A program made the position numbers and the translations under genes. A DNA stretch of 21,114 nucleotides from Microbacteriaceae bacterium (GTDB taxonomy: Bacteria > Actinomycetota > Actinomycetes > Actinomycetales > Microbacteriaceae), in assembly GCA_025463615.1 (NCBI GenBank), contig JAODAU010000032.1, positions 1 through 21,114 of the forward strand. The letters are read 5' to 3'. Numbering within the stretch: the stretch's first letter is position 1; each line of letters opens with the position of its first letter. The notes beneath the pieces were generated by a model, which saw only the letters and a list, made by a program, of their open reading frames with translations, did no database searches and had not been told where the DNA came from. Shown one piece after another: positions 1-7,557 of this stretch.

Positions 1-1802
1 GGCTCGACCGCGCGCACCATCGGGTTCACCCCACCGAAGGGCGCGTCGGCGGCCACCCCGATCGCGATGTGGGCGCGCGTCCAGTCTCCGCGGGTGAAGA
101 GTGCCAGCCCCAGGAGGGCGTGGAACACCCCGTCGCCCATGTCGATGAGGCCGTCGTCGATGAGCCGGCAGAACGGCTCGAGCTCGCTCACCGCACGATC
201 CGGCAGCCCGCTGAGCGCGTCGGCCGCTCCGCTCCAGGCGCCCTGGTAGCGCGACGGGCCACCCGGGCCGAGCGGGTTCTCCTGCGCTCCCGCGCTGCGC
301 GACATGCCGTACGCGAAGGTCAGGTAGCCGGTGAACACCGGGTCGCTGGATGCCTCCGCCCGCGCCAGCTCGAGCCCGGGCAGCACCCGTTCCGGCGGCT
401 GTCCCGTCACGAGCCCGGCCCACCCCCGCAGCGTGCGCACCCGGAATCGCACGTAGTCGTCCGCGAGCCCGAGCGGCTCCTCACGGATGTCGTCGAGGAT
501 CGCCGCCGCCTCAAGCCAACGCTTCTGCACGACCAGCACGAACCCCTGCACCAGCGCCCGGCGCACGGGGTCCCGCGCCCACATCACCGTGCCCAGCTCG
601 GCGACCACCTCGTCGATGTCGCGTGCGAGGGTCGTGTCGAACAGGGAGTCGAGCCAGCGTCGTTCGCGCAGCGCGGGATCCGAGGTCACCGTGCTCGCGC
701 GCCGCAGCAGCCGCCCAGCCTGGCGATAGGAGCGCTCGAGGTGCAGCTGCCAGGCGAACGCCGCGGCCTCCTCGGCGAGCGCGTCGTCGTAGCGGTCGGC
801 GGCCGCGAACCTGTGGCGCAACGACTCCTCCGGCGAGCGGACGAGGCCGGCGGCGCGCAGGTGCATGGCGCGGCGTTCATCCGGGTCCAGGCCGGCGTAG
901 AGCGCGGCGGCGGTCACGGCGTGGGTGATGCGCACCTCGGCGTCGACGCCCGTGCCCCGGAACTCGACCGGGGCATCCGCCTCGCTCGCCCGCAGGGCGG
1001 ATGCCGCCTCCGCCACCCCCGCGACCCTGGCGACCAGCGGCAGCGGCTCCCACCCCGACCCGAGCACCGCGAGCGCGCGGACCGCCGCGGCGGCCGGCGG
1101 CGACAGCGTCTGCAGCCGCGCGGCCAGGCTGGCGGCGAGGTCGGCGGGAGCGGGCAGCGCCTCCATCGCCGAGAGCTCGGCCACGCTGTGCTCGCGCAGC
1201 AGCGAACGCAGGTAGAGCGGGTTGCCGCCGGTGTGCTCGTGCAGGCGGGCCGCGAGCGCGGCGGGAGCCGACGCATCCATGGAACGAAGCAGCTGGGTCG
1301 TGCGCGCGACATCGAGGCCCGCGAGGGCGAGCTCGGTCGTGCCGTCGTCCAGCAGCAGGTGCCGCCACTGGGGATGGGCACCGGCCGTGAGCGGACGCAT
1401 GGCCGCCGCGACCAGCAGGCGGTCGCCAGCGGCCCGACGCACGAGCCACACGATCGTCTCCACGGACTCCGGATCCATCCACTGGAGGTCGTCGAGCGCG
1501 AGCAGCACCGGCCCCGTGTGCTGCCGGGTCTCCACGAGGTCGCGCAGTCGCTGCGCCGCCTGGTAGGGACGCCCCTCGAGCGCGACCCAGTCGGTCAGGG
1601 ACGCGTAGGGCGAGCGGGTCGCGGCTCGATCGCCCGTCGCCTCGAACACGGAGAACCCGTCGGCGCGGCGCACGAGCTCCTCCAGCAGCGCGCTCTTGCC
1701 GATCCCCGGCTCACCGACGATCGACAGCACCGACGGCATGCCGCGTCGCGCCGCCGCGATCGCCCGGTCCACGGTGTGCAGGTCGCTCTCGCTCCACCAC
1801 AT
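1..1802 (-). CDS. LuxR/MalT-type ATPase transcriptional regulator, 3' end outside window
   Basis: The leftward frame is open from an ATG at 1802 to the window edge (600 codons visible), with the C-terminus missing. The N-terminus holds a P-loop NTPase: Walker A GEPGIGKS at residues 30-37 and Walker B VLLALDD at 99-105, followed by LQWMD, as in the AAA_16 domain of large LuxR regulators. The rest is Ala/Leu/Arg-rich and helical, which fits the winged-helix and TPR-like middle part of this family. These proteins are usually about 900 residues and end in a LuxR helix-turn-helix; that end would lie left of position 1 and cannot be seen. AGGACGG lies about 7 nt before the ATG. The gene is divergent from the membrane protein/hydrolase pair at 1896, its most obvious candidate target. 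The family call is firm; the ligand and regulon are unknown. Confidence 0.88.
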   Translation of the reverse strand, partial: MWWSESDLHTVDRAIAAARRGMPSVLSIVGEPGIGKSALLEELVRRADGFSVFEATGDRAATRSPYASLTDWVALEGRPYQAAQRLRDLVETRQHTGPVLLALDDLQWMDPESVETIVWLVRRAAGDRLLVAAAMRPLTAGAHPQWRHLLLDDGTTELALAGLDVARTTQLLRSMDASAPAALAARLHEHTGGNPLYLRSLLREHSVAELSAMEALPAPADLAASLAARLQTLSPPAAAAVRALAVLGSGWEPLPLVARVAGVAEAASALRASEADAPVEFRGTGVDAEVRITHAVTAAALYAGLDPDERRAMHLRAAGLVRSPEESLRHRFAAADRYDDALAEEAAAFAWQLHLERSYRQAGRLLRRASTVTSDPALRERRWLDSLFDTTLARDIDEVVAELGTVMWARDPVRRALVQGFVLVVQKRWLEAAAILDDIREEPLGLADDYVRFRVRTLRGWAGLVTGQPPERVLPGLELARAEASSDPVFTGYLTFAYGMSRSAGAQENPLGPGGPSRYQGAWSGAADALSGLPDRAVSELEPFCRLIDDGLIDMGDGVFHALLGLALFTRGDWTRAHIAIGVAADAPFGGVNPMVRAVE

Positions 1803-1895
1803 GGGCACCGTCCTGAACTAGTCACTTCGGACAGTCGAGGGGATCCGCCCGCGCTGGAAACTGATCGTACAAGCCCACACACCCCAAGGAACATC

Positions 1896-2468
1896 ATGAA
1901 CCCCACCAAGATCATCATCGGACTCATCCCGTTCGCGCTGTTCGCGATCCTCGGCAACTGGATCCCGATCGGCTGGGCGGCCCTCGTCGGCATGGCGGCC
2001 GCGATCGTGGCGATCCTCGTCGAGCTCCGGGGCGGCGTGAAGGCCGTGCCCGTGGTCGGCGTCATCGTGCTCGGCGTCTTCGCGGTGCTCGGGTTCACGG
2101 GCTCCCCCGAGGTGCAGCACGTGCTCGCCGTCTACGGCCGCGGCCTCGCCACGATCGTGCTCGCGCTGTACATCCTCGCCACGGTGCCGTTCGCGCCGTT
2201 CACCTCGCAGTTCGCGAAGGCGAGCGTGCCGCGCGAGGCGTGGAAGTCGCCGCGGTTCGTGACCACCAACCGCCGCATCAGCCTCGCGTGGGGCCTGACC
2301 GTGCTGCTGACCGGGCTCTGCCACCTGCTGGCCGGCGCGATCGCGGTGGGAACCCCGATCCTCGCGCTCGCCCTCAACTGGGGCCTGCCGATCGCCGCCA
2401 TCCTCTGGACGGTCCGGTACACGAGGACCGTCGTCGAGGGCGCCACGACCAAGTCTCCGGCGGTCTGA
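1896..2468 (+). CDS. Six-TM integral membrane protein of unknown function
   Basis: This encodes 190 residues starting MNPTKIIIGLIPFALF. The ATG at 1896 has AAGGA at 1886-1890 (5-nt spacing), which fixes the start, although the frame is open far upstream on the antisense of the neighbouring regulator gene. Hydrophobicity by eye gives about six membrane segments, at residues 5-20, 22-40, 50-70, 83-103, 130-152 and 155-175. A polar loop between segments 4 and 5 contains a PREAWKSPRF...NRR stretch. I do not recognise the family with certainty; the loop pattern recalls small septation-protein-A-like or VC0807-like membrane proteins, but this is only a resemblance. It ends 2 bp before the alpha/beta hydrolase and is probably co-transcribed with it, under the divergent LuxR-type regulator. 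Confidence 0.85.
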   Translation: MNPTKIIIGLIPFALFAILGNWIPIGWAALVGMAAAIVAILVELRGGVKAVPVVGVIVLGVFAVLGFTGSPEVQHVLAVYGRGLATIVLALYILATVPFAPFTSQFAKASVPREAWKSPRFVTTNRRISLAWGLTVLLTGLCHLLAGAIAVGTPILALALNWGLPIAAILWTVRYTRTVVEGATTKSPAV

Positions 2469-2470
2469 GG

Positions 2471-3238
2471 ATGCCGGCGACAACGAAACCCGCCGGCCCG
2501 GTGAACCGGGTCGAGCATGGAGACGGCGAGCCCGTGGTGCTGCTCCACGGGCTCGGCGGCGACGTCGGGTTCTGGGAGGCGGAGCTGGCCGCCCTCTCCG
2601 ACCGGTTCCGCACGATCGCGATCGACCTGCGCGGCGACAGCATGGACGACCTCGCGGATGACGTCGCCGTGGTGCTCGACGACCTCGGCATCGCACGCAC
2701 ACACATCGTCGGTTTCTCGCTGGGGGGCTGCGCGGCGCAGGCCTTCGCCCTGCGACACCCGGCGAGGCTCGACCGCCTGGTGCTGGCCTCCACGTTCGCG
2801 GTGATGAACGCGCAGGCGCGACTGTTCCTCGATGCCGTCGCCGCGACGTACGCGCGGACTGCCTCCGCGAAGGAGCTGTTCGAGCTGGTCTGCCCCTGGC
2901 TTTTCTCGATCCCCTTCCTCGAAGATCCTGGGAACGCCGCTTACCTGCGCTACGACGACGAGACGATCGATCGCGACGAGCAGCTCGCGTGGAGCTGGCT
3001 CTACGCCGCGCAGCGGGGCTTCGACGCCCGCACGGCGATCGGCGGCATCACCTCACCGACGCTGGTCATCGCCGGCGCGCACGACAGCCTGGTCTCGCTC
3101 GACGACGCCGAGTACCTGCGCGACCACATCCCAGGCGCCACGCTTGAGGTGATCGAGGGGGCCGGTCACCTCACGAACGTGGAGCAGCCGGAGCGGTTCG
3201 TCCGCGCCGTCCTGGAGCATCTGACACGCACCGAGTGA
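2471..3238 (+). CDS. Alpha/beta hydrolase
   Basis: This encodes a 255-residue cytoplasmic alpha/beta-hydrolase-fold protein. It has the oxyanion-hole motif LLHGLGG (24-30), the nucleophile elbow GFSLGG with Ser83, a likely acid Asp205 in AGAHDS, and a likely catalytic His233 in GAGHLTNVEQP. It therefore has the full catalytic triad of the esterase/enol-lactonase (PcaD-like) group. The substrate cannot be told. The ATG lies 2 bp after the stop of the membrane protein, so translation is probably coupled. Oddly, the usual segment after strand 4 (DxRGHGxSD followed by about ten residues) is shortened to DLRGDSMDDLADD (52-64), an apparent in-frame loss of about 10-14 residues. The gene is convergent with the TetR gene, with only 21 bp between the stops. 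Confidence 0.92.
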   Translation: MPATTKPAGPVNRVEHGDGEPVVLLHGLGGDVGFWEAELAALSDRFRTIAIDLRGDSMDDLADDVAVVLDDLGIARTHIVGFSLGGCAAQAFALRHPARLDRLVLASTFAVMNAQARLFLDAVAATYARTASAKELFELVCPWLFSIPFLEDPGNAAYLRYDDETIDRDEQLAWSWLYAAQRGFDARTAIGGITSPTLVIAGAHDSLVSLDDAEYLRDHIPGATLEVIEGAGHLTNVEQPERFVRAVLEHLTRTE

Positions 3239-3259
3239 GACGCGAGAGCGCGCCGACCC

Positions 3260-3850
3260 TCAGCGCCGCACCAGCGGCAGCCACAGGTCGTCCACGATCT
3301 CCTCGAGAACCTCGTCCGGCACCACTCCGAACCCCATCACGTATTCGTTGCGGAACAGGTCGAACGGCATGCCCACCATCCGTGGGGTGATGCGGGAGGC
3401 GTCCACCTCGCCGCGGGCCGCGGCACGGTCGAGGGCGACCTGGATCGATGACGTGCGATCGCCGATCAGCTCGCCGCGCAGCTGGGCCGGCGTCATGTCC
3501 AGCTCGCCGAAATGGCTGCCAATCACCGCGCCGAAGAGCACCGCCACATTGCTGTCCGTGGTGTTGGCGCGGCGGAGGATCGTGAGCACGTCGAGCCGGA
3601 GGTCGCCGGTGTCGGGGGGCTCGACCCTGGCGCGCTGCCCGTGGTTGCGCAGCGTCGCGACCAGCAGCTCCGCGCGGTCGCTCCACCGCCGGTAGATCAC
3701 GTGCTTGGCGGTGTGGGCACGCTCGGCCACCGACTCGATCGTGAAGCGGGAGTAGCCCTCGGCGGCGAGCTGCTCCCACGCGGCATCCAGCACCGCGCTC
3801 TCCAGCTCGGCACCGCGTCGCCGCGTCTTCGCCGGTGCCGTCTCGCTCAT
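3260..3850 (-). CDS. TetR-family transcriptional regulator, probable repressor of the exporter
   Basis: This encodes 196 residues. A TetR N-terminal DNA-binding domain includes the helix-turn-helix at about residues 36-57 (FTIESVAERAHTAKHVIYRR) followed by a WSDRAELL helix. A variable ligand-binding domain follows and ends in DDLWLPLVRR. The ATG at 3848-3850 overlaps the TGA of the exporter gene by 4 bp (ATGA), so it is the second gene of an exporter-regulator operon. TetR regulators in this position typically repress their own operon and are released by an exported compound. The inverted repeat at 5323-5345 in front of the operon is the likely operator. The ligand is unknown. Confidence 0.93.
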   Translation of the reverse strand: MSETAPAKTRRRGAELESAVLDAAWEQLAAEGYSRFTIESVAERAHTAKHVIYRRWSDRAELLVATLRNHGQRARVEPPDTGDLRLDVLTILRRANTTDSNVAVLFGAVIGSHFGELDMTPAQLRGELIGDRTSSIQVALDRAAARGEVDASRITPRMVGMPFDLFRNEYVMGFGVVPDEVLEEIVDDLWLPLVRR

Positions 3851-5271
3851 GCCTCTACGGTCTCACGCCGGAAGGCGAGCGCGGGAATCACCGCGACGAG
3901 CGTGATGCCCACGGTCCACCAGAACGCGCCCTGGAACCCGCCCACCACGCCGCCGGAGACCAGTGTCTGCAGCACGACCGCCACGATCGCGATGCCGAAG
4001 GATGCCCCAACCTGCTGCGAGATGCGTGTGATCATCGAGGCGTGCGGCACCTGGCCCGGCTCGAGGTCCACGTAGGCCACCATCATCGGCGGGATCAGCA
4101 CGGCTCCCATGCCGAGGCCGCGCACGAACAGCACGGCGGCCAGCCACCAGACGCTGGTCGAGGCGCCGGCGAATGCGAACGGAACGGTGGCCGCGGCCGT
4201 GATCACGAACGCTGCGATCGTGACGGTTCGCGAGCCCAGGATCGGCGTGATCCTGGCGGCGATCACCCGCGAGACGAGCGCTCCGACACCCTGCGGGATG
4301 AGCAGCAGGGCGGCCACCAGCACCGTCTCGCCACGCAGCTGCTGCCAGTAGAGCGGCAGCAGGAACATGCCGGCGTACATCGCGGCGCCGGCGGTGAACA
4401 GCACCGCCGACGACGAGGCCAGCGAGCGGAACCGCAGCAGCGTGAGGTCCACGAGCGACCGGGCGCCGCGGCGGCGCGACCAGAGCACGAACGCCACCAG
4501 CAGGCCCACACCCAGCAGGAACGGCAGGATCACGTCGAGGCGAGCGACGCTTCCGCTGATCGCGATGTTCGAGAGGCCGAGCAGGATGCCCGCCAGGGCC
4601 GGCGCCATGAGCGCGAGCCCCGCGACATCCAACCGCGCCGCCGCACGCACGGCCGGCTCCGGACGGTCCCGCTGCAGCGTGCGCCAGGCGAGCACCAGCC
4701 CGACGGCCACCAGCGGCACGTTGATGAGGAACATCCAGCGCCAGCTGAGCCAGTTGAGGATGACTCCGCCGAGGATCGGGCCGACGATCGGCCCGAGGGC
4801 CAGTGGGAGGCTGATCGCCGCGACGATCGCGCCGCGCGCTTTCATGCTCACCCGCGTGCCGACCGCCTGGATGGCGAGCGTCTGCATGAGCGGGAAGATC
4901 AGTCCGGCGCCGAAGCCCTGGATCGCGCGGAAAGCGATGAGCGAGCCCGCGTTCCAGGCTGTTGCGCACGCGATGGATGCCACGACGAAGAGCAGGAGGG
5001 CCGCCATCCACGTCGCGCGGCCGCCGAATCTCGCCTGGGCCCAGCCGGTGACCGGGATGGCGACCGCCATGGCGAGCAGGTAGATGGTGGTGACCCATTG
5101 GATCGTCGCGGTGGTCGTGTGGAGCGACTGTGTGAGGTCGTGCAGGGCGATGGTGACCATCGTCGAATCGAGGATGGCGGCGATGCCGCCGAAGATGAGC
5201 GCGAAGATGGTGCGCCGGGCCTGCGGCGGGATCTCGTCCCGCGCCACCGGTGCCTCGGTGTCCGTTGTCAT
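3847..5271 (-). CDS. MFS drug exporter, DHA2 (EmrB/QacA) family
   Basis: This encodes 474 residues of very hydrophobic sequence with about 14 predicted membrane helices, the size and topology of the proton-driven DHA2 multidrug antiporters. TM1 carries LDSTMVTIAL (residues 34-43), the family's motif D1 region with Asp35. Motif A appears as GWAQARFGGRATW (76-88), followed by the TM4 Arg115. The antiporter motif C appears as LPLALGPIVGPILGG (155-169). The ATG at 5271 has GGAG about 6 nt upstream. The gene is followed by its TetR regulator with a 4-bp overlap. It probably exports a toxic compound from the inner membrane. The substrate cannot be inferred from sequence. Confidence 0.94.
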   Translation of the reverse strand: MTTDTEAPVARDEIPPQARRTIFALIFGGIAAILDSTMVTIALHDLTQSLHTTTATIQWVTTIYLLAMAVAIPVTGWAQARFGGRATWMAALLLFVVASIACATAWNAGSLIAFRAIQGFGAGLIFPLMQTLAIQAVGTRVSMKARGAIVAAISLPLALGPIVGPILGGVILNWLSWRWMFLINVPLVAVGLVLAWRTLQRDRPEPAVRAAARLDVAGLALMAPALAGILLGLSNIAISGSVARLDVILPFLLGVGLLVAFVLWSRRRGARSLVDLTLLRFRSLASSSAVLFTAGAAMYAGMFLLPLYWQQLRGETVLVAALLLIPQGVGALVSRVIAARITPILGSRTVTIAAFVITAAATVPFAFAGASTSVWWLAAVLFVRGLGMGAVLIPPMMVAYVDLEPGQVPHASMITRISQQVGASFGIAIVAVVLQTLVSGGVVGGFQGAFWWTVGITLVAVIPALAFRRETVEA

Positions 5272-5283
5272 GAAGACTCCAAA

Positions 5284-5293
5284 ATTAGGGAAC
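5284..5293. promoter_or_regulatory. Second half-site of the exporter operator (direct repeat)
   Basis: ATTAGGGAAC here repeats exactly at 5322-5331, 38 bp away. The left copy lies between the predicted transcription start and the ribosome binding site of the exporter gene. No matching inverted partner is visible beside it. Confidence 0.4.
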
Positions 5294-5306
5294 TGTTTGG
5301 TGTCTT

Positions 5307-5335
5307 ATCGTACGACGGGAGATTAGGGAACGCAA
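5307..5335 (-). promoter_or_regulatory. Promoter of the exporter-TetR operon
   Basis: Reading leftward there is TTGCGT (5335-5330) as a -35 box, a 17-bp spacer, and TACGAT (5312-5307) as a -10 box, in SigA style. The -10 box lies about 36 bp before the exporter ATG. The -35 box sits inside the inverted repeat at 5323-5345, which fits repression by the TetR protein of the same operon. Confidence 0.6.
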
Positions 5336-5345
5336 TAGTTCCTAA
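5323..5345. promoter_or_regulatory. Inverted-repeat operator, probably for the TetR at 3260-3850
   Basis: TTAGGGAAC, 6 bp, then GTTCCTAA: two arms that are inverted copies apart from one extra G. It overlaps the -35 box of the exporter promoter and also the stop codon of the gene at 5342-5923. Assignment to the operon's own TetR rests on position only. Confidence 0.5.
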
Positions 5346-5923
5346 CGGTGACGCCCGCCGACCTCGCGCGCCAGCTCCGCCTTGAGCGCCAGTATCCGCT
5401 TGCGGCGCTCCTCGGGCGGCAGCAGCTGCGCGCGCGGCGAGGTGCGCAGCGCCGACTCGCGGATGGCGCCCCGGATCTCATCGCTCGCCGCGAGCCTGCT
5501 CGCCGCGGCCAGCGCATCCACGTAGTCGTCGTCGCCCTCCCGCGCTCGGATCTCGTGCACGAGCGAGTCGAGCACTGCTTTCCGCTGGCGCAGGTGCAGC
5601 ACGTCCCGCTGGCGGTAGTCGGACTGGTGCCGGGCCTTACCCGCCCGCCCGGTCGCGGAGGCGAGCTCCTCGGCGACCCGCTCGGCATCCGCGTGCTTCT
5701 CGTCCGCGAGGAGCGCGAGCTGCTGCACGACCGCGGCCGAATACCACTCGCGATCGAAGTCGGCGTGGTCGCGCAGCGCGCGAACGATCGCCTGGTTCGA
5801 GACGGAGAGGCGGATGGCGGAACCGACGATCAGCATCCCCTCGGCCACGAGGTCGGCGAGGGTCGCGGCATCGAATGCCGGCTCCTCGGCCGCCGGATCG
5901 ACGGCGCCGCTGTTCCCACGCAT
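5342..5923 (-). CDS. Conserved hypothetical protein of actinobacterial type
   Basis: This encodes 193 residues starting MRGNSGAVDPAAEEP. The ATG at 5923 has AGGGG five nt upstream, and the preceding frame is only the antisense-like continuation into the TetR region. The protein has no membrane segment and no signal peptide. It is Ala/Glu/Arg-rich and predicted almost entirely helical, with coiled-coil-like stretches around residues 60-150. A mid-region reads DYRQRDVLHLRQRK, and the C-terminal tail is basic. I recall similar short helical proteins in Microbacteriaceae carrying the label 'asparagine synthase', but nothing resembling an asparagine synthetase domain is visible here. The function is unknown. 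It follows a TetR gene on the same strand with a 61-bp gap. Confidence 0.8.
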   Translation of the reverse strand: MRGNSGAVDPAAEEPAFDAATLADLVAEGMLIVGSAIRLSVSNQAIVRALRDHADFDREWYSAAVVQQLALLADEKHADAERVAEELASATGRAGKARHQSDYRQRDVLHLRQRKAVLDSLVHEIRAREGDDDYVDALAAASRLAASDEIRGAIRESALRTSPRAQLLPPEERRKRILALKAELAREVGGRHR

Positions 5924-5960
5924 CCGATCCCCTGAACGTGATCTGCCCGTTGACTCGATT

Positions 5961-5983
5961 GTGTCACGGGCGGGTGTCACGGG
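5961..5983. repeat. Short tandem direct repeat between two genes
   Basis: GTGTCACGGG occurs at 5961-5970 and again at 5974-5983 (13-bp period). It lies in the 61-bp gap between the TetR stop and the start of the hypothetical gene. It may be a regulatory or promoter element; I could not fit a convincing promoter to it. Confidence 0.35.
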
Positions 5984-5984
5984 G

Positions 5985-6548
5985 TCAGCGGGCGGCGACC
6001 CCGTCCGCCAGGAAGTCGAGCAGGCCGGGCAGTTGCCGACTGCCCTCGGGCGTGGCCGTGACCACGCACACGCCCACCAGCGTGGTGACGAAGTCGGCGC
6101 CGCGGAGGCCCGGGCGGAACGCGCCGGATGCCGTGCCGGCATCCAGGATCTGCTGGGCGGCCGCCGCGAGGGTCGCCCGCGTAGTCGCGGAACTCGCCGC
6201 GCCACTCTCGACGAGCGACCGCAGGGCGGGTGCCATGGCGCGCTTGTTCTCGATGCGCTCCACGAATCGATCCATCCAGAGGCGCAGGGCCTCGGCCGGC
6301 GGGTGCGACTCGAGCAGCTCGGCGGCGCGGGCGGCCACGAGCAACAGTTCGTCCTCATAGACGGCGGCGGCGAGGTCGTTGCGGTCCGGGAAGTGGCGGT
6401 AGAGCGTGCCGACGCCGACGCCCGCCTCGCGCGCGACCGCCTCCGGCCCGACGTCTCCGTCGGAGGCGAAGACGCGCTTCGCGGCCTCGACGATGCGCGC
6501 CCGGTTGCGGCGGGCATCCGCGCGCTGGCCGATGGGGCTCACGGACAA
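5985..6548 (-). CDS. TetR-family transcriptional regulator, divergent from aldo/keto reductase
   Basis: This encodes about 187 residues. It has a typical TetR N-terminus: basic arm ADARRNRARIVEAA, helix-turn-helix at about residues 33-54 (VGPEAVAREAGVGVGTLYRH), then FPDRNDL. A short C-terminal ligand domain follows. The start is uncertain: TTG at 6548 has AAGGA 7 nt upstream and is preferred, while GTG at 6542 lacks a well-spaced ribosome binding site. The two differ by two residues. The gene is divergent from the aldo/keto reductase, with a perfect inverted repeat (6579-6596) in the shared upstream region. By the usual TetR arrangement it represses the reductase and itself. The inducer is unknown. 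Confidence 0.92.
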   Translation of the reverse strand: MSVSPIGQRADARRNRARIVEAAKRVFASDGDVGPEAVAREAGVGVGTLYRHFPDRNDLAAAVYEDELLLVAARAAELLESHPPAEALRLWMDRFVERIENKRAMAPALRSLVESGAASSATTRATLAAAAQQILDAGTASGAFRPGLRGADFVTTLVGVCVVTATPEGSRQLPGLLDFLADGVAAR

Positions 6549-6578
6549 GTGGAATTCCTTCCGGTTAAGGCGTACCGT

Positions 6579-6596
6579 AGCGGAAGTTCCTCCGCT
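6579..6596. promoter_or_regulatory. Perfect inverted-repeat operator between TetR and aldo/keto reductase
   Basis: AGCGGA, 6 bp AGTTCC, TCCGCT: perfect 6-bp arms, 30 bp before the reductase ATG and 31 bp before the TetR start. The position in a divergent TetR intergenic region makes it the likely TetR binding site. Confidence 0.55.
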
Positions 6597-6626
6597 TAGA
6601 TGATCATCGCACGAAAGGACACCACC

Positions 6627-7493
6627 ATGCCCGACACCTTCCCTCTCGCCCGCCGGCCCGTCAACCGCATCGGCTACGGCGCGATGCAGCTGGTGCCGCG
6701 CGGGCGACCCGGGCCCACGGATGCCGAGGCCGTGGAGCTGCTCCACGCGATCGCCGCCCTCGGCGTCGACCACATTGACACCGCCGAGTTCTACGGCGAG
6801 GGGCGCGTGAACGGGATGCTGCGCGCCGCGTTCCCGGACGCATCCGACTCGCCGCTCATCGCCACCAAGATCGGCGCAGTTCACGTCTCCGGCGCCGAGA
6901 TCCCCCTCGTCGCGGCGCAGCGCCCGCACGAACTCCGCGAGCAGGTCGAGGCCAACCTGCGCTCGCTCGGCCGCGACCGGCTCGACCTCGTCTACCTGCG
7001 CCGGGCGGATGCCGCCCCCGGAATCACCGCCACCGGCGAGCAGCTCGTGCCGCTCGCCGACCAGCTCGCCGAGCTCGTCGGGTTGAGAGACGCCGGGCTG
7101 ATCGGGGCGATCGGACTCAGCAACGTGAGCGCCGACCAGTTCGCCGAGGCGCTGCCCGCGGGCATCGCGGCGGTGCAGAACGCGTACAGCATCCTCGACC
7201 GCAGCGCCCAGCCGGTGCTCGACCTGGCGCGCGCGAACGACATCGCCTGGGTGCCGTTCTTCCCGCTCGGCAGCGGCTTCGCCGGCACGCCCTCCGTGGG
7301 CGACCTGCCCGAGGTCGTGGAGGCGGCATCCGAGCTGGGTGTCACGCCGGAGCAGGTGGCCCTGGCCTGGCTGCTCGCCGACTACGAGGGCACGCTGCTC
7401 ATCCCGGGCTCGCTCAGTCTGGAGCACATGCGGCAGAACGTCGCGGTCGCCGAATTGCTCGCGGGAACAGATACGGAGAGGTGGGTGTTTTAA
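6627..7493 (+). CDS. Aldo/keto reductase
   Basis: This encodes a 288-residue NADPH-type aldo/keto reductase (TIM barrel). The ATG at 6627 is chosen over the in-frame ATG at 6600 because AAAGGA lies about 7 nt upstream and the protein then begins at the usual family position. Residues of the catalytic tetrad are Asp51 ([11 protein letters not shown]), Tyr56 and Lys81 (IATKIG). At the normal His position the sequence reads DLVYLRR, so Arg125 replaces His. The cofactor-binding end carries [14 protein letters not shown], with the typical IPG motif. It probably reduces aldehydes or ketones in the cytoplasm. It is divergent from a TetR regulator, suggesting induction by a reactive carbonyl or xenobiotic compound. 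The substrate is unknown. Confidence 0.93.
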   Translation: MPDTFPLARRPVNRIGYGAMQLVPRGRPGPTDAEAVELLHAIAALGVDHIDTAEFYGEGRVNGMLRAAFPDASDSPLIATKIGAVHVSGAEIPLVAAQRPHELREQVEANLRSLGRDRLDLVYLRRADAAPGITATGEQLVPLADQLAELVGLRDAGLIGAIGLSNVSADQFAEALPAGIAAVQNAYSILDRSAQPVLDLARANDIAWVPFFPLGSGFAGTPSVGDLPEVVEAASELGVTPEQVALAWLLADYEGTLLIPGSLSLEHMRQNVAVAELLAGTDTERWVF

Positions 7494-7505
7494 CGAGTAC
7501 CGGCC

Positions 7506-7535
7506 TGTCGAAATTATCGTGCGGGCGGGTACTCT
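7506..7535 (+). promoter_or_regulatory. Possible promoter of msrA
   Basis: TGTCGA (7506-7511), an 18-bp spacer and TACTCT (7530-7535) precede the msrA ATG by 22 bp. The boxes are weak matches to SigA consensus, so this is tentative. Confidence 0.3.
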
Positions 7536-7557
7536 GACCACAAGTAAGGGAGTCCAC

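Noticed and set aside
69..1895. Long rightward open frame preceding and fused in frame to the six-TM protein
   Set aside because: It is the antisense of the LuxR-type ATPase gene, whose leftward translation shows Walker motifs. The rightward product is Arg/His/Pro-rich low-complexity sequence typical of a GC-rich shadow frame. The real gene starts at the ATG at 1896 with its own ribosome binding site.
1803..1895. Searched the divergent LuxR/membrane-protein gap for promoters
   Set aside because: No pair of boxes with acceptable spacing was found in either direction, so none is reported.
5308..5315. TCGTACGA palindrome as a separate operator
   Set aside because: Only 8 bp, overlaps the predicted -10 box, and is not repeated elsewhere near the promoter.
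3835..5385. 516-codon rightward open frame antisense to the MFS exporter
   Set aside because: Extremely His/Arg/Asp/Gln-rich product mirroring the codons of a membrane protein on the other strand.
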